Source: Clostridia bacterium
GTDB taxonomy: Bacteria > Bacillota > Clostridia > Oscillospirales > Acutalibacteraceae
DNA: 64,000 nt
Reading direction: 5' to 3'
Assembly: GCA_017416765.1 (NCBI GenBank)
Contig: JAFQBE010000013.1
Coordinates: 124,001-188,000 of the forward strand
Shown: piece by piece, positions 57,876-64,000 of the stretch
Numbering within the stretch: position 1 is the stretch's first letter
Layout: the number at the start of each line of letters is the position of its first letter
Notes under the pieces: model-generated
Told to the model about the DNA's origin: nothing
Database searches by the model: none
The model's input: only the letters and a program-made list of their open reading frames with translations
Translations under genes and position numbers: made by a program

Positions 57876-58838
57876 TCACTTTCTGTTTGCAACAAAACGG
57901 TCAAGCGTAACCGAGCCGATAATCAGCGCACCCATTACAACCTGCTGTAAGGTACTTGAAACAGAAAGCAGATTCATGCCGAAATTTATTACGCCGATTA
58001 TAAGTCCGCCCATTACAACGCCGAAAATTTTACCCTTACCGCCAAAGAAGCTTGTACCGCCGATAATTGCTGCGGCAATCGCATAGGTTTCAAAGCCTGT
58101 TGCTGCAGCAGGCTCTGCCGAGCCTACACGACCGAGCAGCACCGCACCCGCAATACCGGAGCAGATGCCCGAAATAATAAAAACAATCAGCGTATGAAGC
58201 TTGATATTTATTCCCGAATACCACGCGCTTTCCTTGTTGCCGCCAAGGGCATAAATATTTCTGCCGAGCTTGGTTTTTTTAGTAAGAAAAGCAAGCACAA
58301 GCGCCGCCGCAAAAGCAATAATTGCCGAAACGGGAACATACAGCACACGCTGTGCCATAAACTTTGTGAAACTTGGCGGAAAGCCGAAAACTGCGCTTGA
58401 ATTTGAAAAAATAAGCGTTGCGCCGCGGTATATAGCCTGCGTGCCGAGCGTTATAATAAACGGGTGCAGACCTGTTGAATTTACAAGCACACCGTTTAAA
58501 AAGCCTAACACCGCACCAAGAAAAATTCCGAGCGTAACAGCCAACAGCGGTGCGACGCCGCCAACCATAAGCTTTGCGGTAAACATACCGCTCAAAGCAA
58601 CTACAGAGCCTACCGACAAATCAATACCCGCAATCAGAATTGCAAAAAATTCACCGAGGGCAATGAGAATATTTACCGAGCTTTGCGATAGAATCTGCGT
58701 TATTGTATCAGCCTTAAAAAAGAACTGCGGCTGAAGTACGGCGAGAATTACAAGCAGCAGCACAAGTATGCCAAGTGTGCCGTAGCGCTGCCAGAGCTGC
58801 GAAAAGGAAACCGAACTTTCTTTGTTTTTAACATTCAT
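57876..58838 (-). CDS. alsC: Sugar ABC transporter permease (allose-type)
   Basis: A 320-aa RbsC/AlsC-type membrane permease with about ten hydrophobic segments (LGILVLLLVILAVLQPQFFF, FFAILIAGIDLSVGSVVALS, FIITLGTQAIYRGATLIFSN). The IDLSVGS and NGVLVN...FIITLGT motifs are the standard ribose-type permease marks, and the EAA-like loop is seen at YALGGNKESAWYSGINI. It works with AlsA and AlsB. It starts 2 bp before the end of alsA's spacing and is co-transcribed. Confidence 0.9.
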   Translation of the reverse strand: MNVKNKESSVSFSQLWQRYGTLGILVLLLVILAVLQPQFFFKADTITQILSQSSVNILIALGEFFAILIAGIDLSVGSVVALSGMFTAKLMVGGVAPLLAVTLGIFLGAVLGFLNGVLVNSTGLHPFIITLGTQAIYRGATLIFSNSSAVFGFPPSFTKFMAQRVLYVPVSAIIAFAAALVLAFLTKKTKLGRNIYALGGNKESAWYSGINIKLHTLIVFIISGICSGIAGAVLLGRVGSAEPAAATGFETYAIAAAIIGGTSFFGGKGKIFGVVMGGLIIGVINFGMNLLSVSSTLQQVVMGALIIGSVTLDRFVANRK

Positions 58839-58840
58839 TT

Positions 58841-60376
58841 TTATCCCTCCCCTTTTTGTGCTGTTGAAGCAAGAATAATTTTCTCTTCAGTTGCATCACG
58901 GTAATCAAAGGTTTTTACTATTTCTCCCTCGCGGAAAACTGCTATTGTATCGCACACCGCCAACAATTCAGGCAATTCCGACGATACCACAAGCACACCC
59001 TTGCCTTCATCTGCAAGGCTGCGCATCAGCGCGTAAATTTCGCTTTTTGAGCCAACATCAATACCCTTTGTCGGTTCATCAAAAATAATTATGCGCGACT
59101 GTGCCGCAAGCCATTTGCCGAGAATAACCTTCTGCTGGTTGCCGCCCGAAAGCTCTGCCACAAGCTGCCGGGGCGAAAAGCATTTTACATTCAGCTTTTT
59201 TATCTGTTCTTCGCTCCACAGCTTTTCGTCATCACCGCTTACAAGCCCTCCGACACCGCCAAGGGAAGAATCCTTGATAAACGGCAGAATTGAAATATTC
59301 TCCGCAATATCAAAATTGTGAAAGAAACCCGTTTCGCGCCTGTTTTCAGTAACCATTGCAAGACCGTACTGAATAGCGGTGTATGGCGAATTTATTTTCA
59401 CGCTGTGTCCGTCAATAAAAATTTCACCTGAGCTTTTAGGCTCTGCGCCGAAAATAGAATTCATCATTTCGCTTCTGCCTGAGCCAACAAGCCCTGAAAA
59501 GCCGAGTATTTCACCCTTGCGCAGTTTAAAGGAAACATTCTTAACCTTTTCATCCTTGCGCGAAAGATTTTTAACCTCAAAAATAACCGTTTCCTTTTCA
59601 AAATCGGCATCAGGATTCTGATAGTTTTTTGCAACCTGCCGTCCGACCATCATGGTAACAAGGTCATCCTGCGTAACTTCGCTTATGCTTTTTGTGCCTA
59701 CATAGCCGCCATCCTTGAGCACCGTTACCCTGTCGCCTATAGCCATTATTTCACCGAGCTTGTGCGATATAAAAACAATGCCCTTACCCTGCTTTTTCAG
59801 CTTTCTCACTATGGCAAACAAATGGCTGATTTCGCTGTTGGTAAGCGAAGCCGTAGGCTCGTCCATTATTAAAATTTTGCTGTCGGAAGCCAGCGCCTTT
59901 GCAATTTCAACCTGCTGTTTTTCAGATATGCTCAGTTCCTCAACAAAGGTTTTCGGGTCACGATTTAAGCCCACCGCTTCAAGCAGCTGCTTTGCCCGGC
60001 TGTTCATTTCATCGTAATCCACAACATTCACAAAGCCGAGCTTTTTTAGCGGCAGATGCCCGATAAACAGGTTTTCCTGAATGGAAAGCTCGTTTATTAC
60101 GCTGAGTTCCTGATAAATAACGCTTATGCCGTTTTGGTAAGAATCAAACGGGGTCAGGTATTCGTAAGTCTTGCCCGAAATAATTATTTCGCCCGATGTG
60201 GGCTTGTGTACACCGCTCAGAATTTTCATCAGCGTGGATTTGCCCGCACCGTTTTCACCCAGCAGCACATGAACCTCGCCCGCGCGTATATCAAAGCTGA
60301 TACCGCTCAAAGCCGTAACACCGGGAAATTTTTTTACTACATTTTTCATTTCTGCAAGTGTTTTAATTCGTATCAC
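58841..60376 (-). CDS. alsA: Sugar ABC transporter ATPase (two ABC domains, allose-type)
   Basis: A 511-aa tandem ATPase. Domain 1: Walker A LLGENGAGKSTLMKIL, signature LSISEKQQVEIAKAL, Walker B ILIMDEPTASLT. Domain 2: degenerate Walker A GFSGLVGSGRSEMM, signature LSGGNQQKVILGKWL, Walker B IIIFDEPTKGID. This is the RbsA/AlsA/MglA layout in which domain 2 is less canonical. The start appears to be a GTG at 60376 with AAAGGG just upstream; an ATG at 60349 lacks an RBS. It is the first gene of the operon. Confidence 0.92.
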   Translation of the reverse strand: MIRIKTLAEMKNVVKKFPGVTALSGISFDIRAGEVHVLLGENGAGKSTLMKILSGVHKPTSGEIIISGKTYEYLTPFDSYQNGISVIYQELSVINELSIQENLFIGHLPLKKLGFVNVVDYDEMNSRAKQLLEAVGLNRDPKTFVEELSISEKQQVEIAKALASDSKILIMDEPTASLTNSEISHLFAIVRKLKKQGKGIVFISHKLGEIMAIGDRVTVLKDGGYVGTKSISEVTQDDLVTMMVGRQVAKNYQNPDADFEKETVIFEVKNLSRKDEKVKNVSFKLRKGEILGFSGLVGSGRSEMMNSIFGAEPKSSGEIFIDGHSVKINSPYTAIQYGLAMVTENRRETGFFHNFDIAENISILPFIKDSSLGGVGGLVSGDDEKLWSEEQIKKLNVKCFSPRQLVAELSGGNQQKVILGKWLAAQSRIIIFDEPTKGIDVGSKSEIYALMRSLADEGKGVLVVSSELPELLAVCDTIAVFREGEIVKTFDYRDATEEKIILASTAQKGEG

Positions 60377-60408
60377 ACCCTTTTGCCATGCTGAAATTTA
60401 TTATGTGT

Positions 60409-60443
60409 TATCATGATATATTTTATTTATGCCAATATCACAA
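60409..60443 (-). promoter_or_regulatory. Candidate promoter and operator of the allose operon
   Basis: Minus-strand TTGTGA (60438-60443), 17-bp spacer, TATATC (60415-60420). A palindrome TATCATGATA (60409-60418) overlaps the -10 and could bind a repressor. No regulator gene of the operon is in the window. Confidence 0.4.
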
Positions 60444-60497
60444 AATATGATTTTTTTTAGGACAAAAACTTTATAATTAGCTAAAATCTCAAATCCG

Positions 60498-60526
60498 TTG
60501 ACTTTCATAAACCCAAGTGCTATTAT
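60498..60526 (+). promoter_or_regulatory. Promoter of the FokI-type restriction-modification operon
   Basis: TTGACT (60498-60503), 17-bp spacer, TATTAT (60521-60526), about 38 bp before the GTG start of the methyltransferase. Confidence 0.65.
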
Positions 60527-60563
60527 AATTACAAGGATGTTACGGGATGTGAGGTGCTAATTT

Positions 60564-62513
60564 GTGAGATTTATTGGTAGCAAAACAAGCTTACTTGAAA
60601 ATATTGATATGGTTATATCGGAGAACACTACCGGAAATGAAAATATTTTTTGTGATATTTTTTCAGGCACCGGTGCGGTTGCGCGCTATTTTAAACCAAG
60701 GTATGAGGTGCATTCAAACGACGCCTTGCATTTTTCATATGTAATTCAAAAAGCAACAGTTGAAAACAATATCAAACCTTCTTTTTCAAAATTGCGAAAC
60801 ATCGGAATATTTGACCCATTTAAATTTTTAGAAGAAACTCAAATACAAATTTTAGATTACAATGATGATAATTATTTCATAACGAAAAATTATACTCCAC
60901 ACGATAATTGTGAAAGAATGTATGTGTCAAATAAGAATGCCGCAAGAATTGATTTTATACGAAATACAATCGAAGCATGGAAAAAAGAGAATTTACTTAC
61001 CGAATTAGAATATTATTATTTACTTGCCGGATTAATTGAGGGAGTTCCATCCGTTTCAAACATCACAGGTACATATGGTGCTTATTTAAAGCACTGGGAC
61101 AAGCGCACTTTTAAAGATTTAGAAATGGCTCGGTTAGATGTCATTAACAATAATAGAAATAATAAAAGCTATAACACGGATGCCAATAAACTGATTGAGG
61201 AAATAAGTGGAGATATTTTATATCTAGACCCACCGTATAACTCTCGTCAATATGCTCCTAATTATCATTTTCTTGAAACAATTTCAAAATACGATTATCC
61301 CGAAATTCGCGGAGTAACAGGAATGAGACAGTATGATGACTTAAAATCGCCATTCTGTATAAAAAATGAAGTTTATGATGCATTTGAAGACTTAATAAGT
61401 AAAGCAAATTTCAGTAATATTGTAATGAGTTACAGCACAGATGGTTTAATGACTTCAGATAAAATCGAAAAAACATTAAAAAAATACGGGATAGAAGAAA
61501 CCTATAAAATGTATTCAATTCCATATAGACAATATATGAGTAAAAAAACAAAGCAAACGGAATGTCTATATGAATATATTTTTTTCATCAAAAAAAATAT
61601 ACCTATAAAATCAACCTTTGATTTTATAGGTATGCCAAGCGATATAAAGCCTATTATTTCCGATACAAAAAAATATATAAAGAGTCCCTTAAACTACATA
61701 GGTGGAAAATATAAATTGCTTCCTCAAATTTTACCACACTTTCCCAACTACATTGGCACTTTTGTTGATTTATTTTCAGGCGGCTGTAATGTTGCTATAA
61801 ATGTAAGTGCAAACAGAATTATTTGTAATGACATAAACAAAAAAATCACTGAACTATTTGAAGTATTTAAAAACACAGAATTATCTGAAATATTATATCA
61901 AATAAAAAGTCGTATAACCGAATATGAACTTTCAAAAGAAAATGAAGAAGGTTTTAAAAGATTTAGAGATTTTTACAATTTAACACAAAATCCGATTGAT
62001 TTATATACTTTAGCTTGTTATTCCTTTAATTATCAATTTAGATTTAATAACGATTTAGAGTATAATAATCCTTTTGGCAGAAACAGAAGTCAATTTTCGG
62101 ACAACATGGAACATAACTTGATTTCATTTGTTTCAAAGCTCCAAAAACTAAATGTTGAGTTTTCAAGTAAAGATTTCACACAAATATCGCTGGATAATCT
62201 TACTCCTGAAGATTTCATTTATTGCGATCCACCTTATTTTATAACAACAGGAACATATAATGACGGAAATCGAGGTTTTAAGGATTGGAAAGCAGAACAG
62301 GAATATGCTTTATATGATTATTTAGACAGAGCGGATAAAAAAGGCATCAAATTTGCCTTGTCAAATGTTGTTCAGCATAAAGGGAAAGTCAATGAGATAC
62401 TGCTTGATTGGGCAAAAAAATACACGGTTATTGATTTGAACTATAATTATTCAAACTCAAGTTATAATACGAAGAAAGGAGAAAGCAGAGAAGTTTTAAT
62501 AATAAACTATTGA
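60564..62513 (+). CDS. M.FokI-like adenine DNA methyltransferase with two fused catalytic domains
   Basis: A 649-aa protein, close to the 647 aa of M.FokI. Two D12/Dam-class domains are in tandem: domain 1 begins MRFIGSKTSLLENIDMVI, with SAM motif FCDIFSGTGAVARYF and catalytic DPPYNSRQYAP (Asp222-Tyr225); domain 2 begins about residue 370 with SPLNYIGGKYKLLPQIL, FVDLFSGGCNVAIN and DPPYFITTGTY (Asp555-Tyr558). In M.FokI each domain methylates adenine on one strand of the asymmetric GGATG/CATCC site. The GTG start has GAGGTG seven bases before it. The gene is notably AT-rich compared with its left neighbours, which suggests transfer. Confidence 0.93.
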   Translation: MRFIGSKTSLLENIDMVISENTTGNENIFCDIFSGTGAVARYFKPRYEVHSNDALHFSYVIQKATVENNIKPSFSKLRNIGIFDPFKFLEETQIQILDYNDDNYFITKNYTPHDNCERMYVSNKNAARIDFIRNTIEAWKKENLLTELEYYYLLAGLIEGVPSVSNITGTYGAYLKHWDKRTFKDLEMARLDVINNNRNNKSYNTDANKLIEEISGDILYLDPPYNSRQYAPNYHFLETISKYDYPEIRGVTGMRQYDDLKSPFCIKNEVYDAFEDLISKANFSNIVMSYSTDGLMTSDKIEKTLKKYGIEETYKMYSIPYRQYMSKKTKQTECLYEYIFFIKKNIPIKSTFDFIGMPSDIKPIISDTKKYIKSPLNYIGGKYKLLPQILPHFPNYIGTFVDLFSGGCNVAINVSANRIICNDINKKITELFEVFKNTELSEILYQIKSRITEYELSKENEEGFKRFRDFYNLTQNPIDLYTLACYSFNYQFRFNNDLEYNNPFGRNRSQFSDNMEHNLISFVSKLQKLNVEFSSKDFTQISLDNLTPEDFIYCDPPYFITTGTYNDGNRGFKDWKAEQEYALYDYLDRADKKGIKFALSNVVQHKGKVNEILLDWAKKYTVIDLNYNYSNSSYNTKKGESREVLIINY

Positions 62514-62526
62514 TGCTGATAAAATT

Positions 62527-64000
62527 ATGATTTCTGTAATTCCGACACATAATAAAAACTTTCGTGCTTTTGGTTGGGTACAAGACCCAAGTAATTTGCG
62601 TAGTCTTTGCGATGTTGTTGCTGTTTTTGACACAAATTCACAAAAGAATAAAGACTTGATAAAAACCATCATTCCAAAACTTGTTGAAGAGCGTGATGGG
62701 CGTGATGATTTTATAAATGCACTGCAGAGCAAACCACTAAAAATCAAATATTGTCAACTTGTAGGCACATCTTTCACTCCAAGAAGCATGTCAAGGTGTA
62801 ACGGTATTATACAAGCAACGGTGAAAGGTCAAGGACGAGATTTTATAGGAGATTGGCCTGCTGATAATTTTGTTCGTTGGGCTCATTGTTTCGGATTTAT
62901 AAAATATGATTATACAGACGATACATTTGAAATAACAAATAAAGGATTAGAGCTTACAAGGGCAAGAGGAACAGACGAAACTCTTTCTGAAAAAGAAAAA
63001 GAATTGCTTATAGATGCCGTTTTAGCATATCCACCGGCTATAAGAATATTAACCCTGCTTTCAGAAACAGAAGACACTCATCTTACTAAATTCGAAATAG
63101 GACAGCAATTAGGTTTTATAGGTGAAGATGGTTTTACAAGCATGCCTCAAAAAATCTTTATTAGGTCTCTATCAAATGCAGACGTAAAAGAACGTAAAAG
63201 TATGAAGGCTGATTGGGAAGGCTCATCGGATAAATATGCTCGAATGATTGCGAGTTGGCTAGAAAAGCTTGGTCTTGTTGAAAAAGCTCCTAAAACGATT
63301 ACAATTTTATGTACCGGAAAAGAATATACAGAAACAATAGGTCAAGCCTATGTCATTACAGCAAAAGGCATTACGGCATTAAGAAAAGCTAATGGTAAAA
63401 GCAAGCATAAAAAAATTTCAAAAAATGTATGTTGGGAAATGTTATCAACTAAAGGTGCAGACAGAGAATATTTACGAACACGCCGTGCATTTATTTTAAA
63501 ATATCTGTCTGAAAACAAAACTATCGTTTCGGTTTTGGAGATTTCAGATTATCTTAAAACTGTTAATCTTAATGTAAGTGAAAATACTATCTTGGACGAT
63601 ATAAAAGGCTTGCAGAATATAGGCATAAATATATTAGACAGAGGTAATAGTTTTTTGTTTGATGATGAAATTAATGACTTCAGTATTCCATTGCCTCAAT
63701 CACTTACAAAGTCTGATTTAGCGGAAACAAAAGAAATAATCAGGGATAAATTATCAAATCTATCACATGAATATTTAGCGCTTATAGACCTTGCTTATGA
63801 TAGTAAGCAAAATCGATTATTTGAAATTAAAACTTTAGACCTACTGACTGAAGAATGCGATTATCAAGGATTGCATCTCGGCGGAAGCCGCAAGCCTGAT
63901 GGTATAATTTATACAAATACCGAAACAAGTAAATATGGTGTCATTATAGATACAAAAGCATATTCAAAAGGTTATAATTTGCCTATTTCGCAAGCCGACG
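62527..64000 (+). CDS. FokI-like type IIS restriction endonuclease (C-terminus cut by the window edge)
   Basis: 491 codons are open to the edge; FokI has about 580 residues. The N-terminal recognition part matches FokI throughout: FGWVQDPSNL, QLVGTS, IIQATVKGQG, FVRWAHCFGFI, YPPAIRILTLL, NWEGSS-type DWEGSSDKYARMIASWLEKL, YLRTRRAFIL. The cleavage domain has LSHEYLALIDLAYDS, HLGGSRKPDG, VIIDTKAYSKGYNLP and ISQAD; the PD-D-TK catalytic residues are Asp458, Asp475 and Lys477, eight positions later than FokI Asp450, Asp467 and Lys469. The dimer helix lies past the edge. It starts 13 bp after the methyltransferase, with a weak RBS. Confidence 0.95.
   Translation, partial: MISVIPTHNKNFRAFGWVQDPSNLRSLCDVVAVFDTNSQKNKDLIKTIIPKLVEERDGRDDFINALQSKPLKIKYCQLVGTSFTPRSMSRCNGIIQATVKGQGRDFIGDWPADNFVRWAHCFGFIKYDYTDDTFEITNKGLELTRARGTDETLSEKEKELLIDAVLAYPPAIRILTLLSETEDTHLTKFEIGQQLGFIGEDGFTSMPQKIFIRSLSNADVKERKSMKADWEGSSDKYARMIASWLEKLGLVEKAPKTITILCTGKEYTETIGQAYVITAKGITALRKANGKSKHKKISKNVCWEMLSTKGADREYLRTRRAFILKYLSENKTIVSVLEISDYLKTVNLNVSENTILDDIKGLQNIGINILDRGNSFLFDDEINDFSIPLPQSLTKSDLAETKEIIRDKLSNLSHEYLALIDLAYDSKQNRLFEIKTLDLLTEECDYQGLHLGGSRKPDGIIYTNTETSKYGVIIDTKAYSKGYNLPISQAD

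Noticed and set aside
60455-60466. AGGACA half-site upstream of the FokI operon as a target of the XRE protein at 53811
   Set aside because: Only one half of the palindrome is present and it lies in a poly-T context; likely chance.
61600-61640. Hairpin in the middle of the methyltransferase gene (CCTATAAAATCAA with TTGATTTTATAGG)
   Set aside because: A real inverted repeat of about 13 bp, but it is inside an open frame at the junction region of the two domains with no T-run, so a terminator or intein/insertion scar is not supported.

Overview
The window looks like a chromosomal segment of a Clostridia-class Firmicute, most likely an Oscillospirales/Ruminococcaceae-type gut bacterium. The evidence is purine-rich AGGAG/GGTGA ribosome binding sites before nearly every gene, many TTGACA-17-TATAAT promoters, an rpsF-ssb-rpsR operon, an efp gene followed by a CD1247-like zinc protein, DUF378 and DUF1540 genes, a type-A-like RNase P RNA, and abundant short palindromic intergenic repeats. 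This placement is inferred from gene content; no 16S gene is present.

Layout: 1-7.9 kb (minus strand) is housekeeping: nusA (partial), rimP, a HAD hydrolase, a TtcA-like tRNA thiolase, murD, secA and a Crp-like regulator. 8.1-14 kb (plus) holds ychF, a P-loop kinase, pth and mfd. 14-17.3 kb has a 462-bp composite repeat, a methyltransferase, a DUF378 protein, a GH20 hexosaminidase and a DUF1540 protein. 17.3-31.2 kb (minus) is one long surface-polysaccharide locus running from a CapD-type dehydratase through six glycosyltransferases, an EpsG-like polymerase, a pyruvyl transferase, a PI-PLC-like protein, a PfkB kinase and a Gfo/Idh oxidoreductase to a QueG-like iron-sulfur protein. 31.3-33.3 kb holds a small protein, a metallophosphoesterase and two tRNA-Ser genes. 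33.3-36.4 kb is a group of small accessory genes behind the tRNAs (four-helix-bundle, Nudix, kinase, acetyltransferase, membrane-anchored XRE regulator). 36.4-45 kb has small unknown proteins, efp, rnpB, an LCP ligase with uxaC and an aldo/keto reductase, and rpsF-ssb-rpsR. 45-52.4 kb carries a Thr-rich surface protein, a cohesin-like membrane protein, a second copy of the locus-type GT4 with a GH88/105-like protein, and a two-component system. 52.5-54.6 kb has a dCMP deaminase and a small XRE/SLOG-like module with palindromic operators. 54.8-60.4 kb (minus) is a complete D-allose uptake and catabolism operon (alsA-alsC-alsE-alsK-alsB-rpiB). 60.5-64 kb is an AT-rich, FokI-type type IIS restriction-modification system whose endonuclease gene runs off the window.

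How the parts work together: the polysaccharide locus supplies sugar-polymer assembly, and the LCP protein could attach such polymers to peptidoglycan. The allose operon converts imported allose to fructose-6-phosphate. The most unusual non-coding content is a set of repeat families. One has conserved ends and AT-rich arms that differ between copies but are complementary within a copy. Another consists of arrays of short perfect hairpins with variable stems and fixed linkers. A third is a 160-bp long-hairpin element sitting exactly between the rnpB promoter and RNase P RNA.
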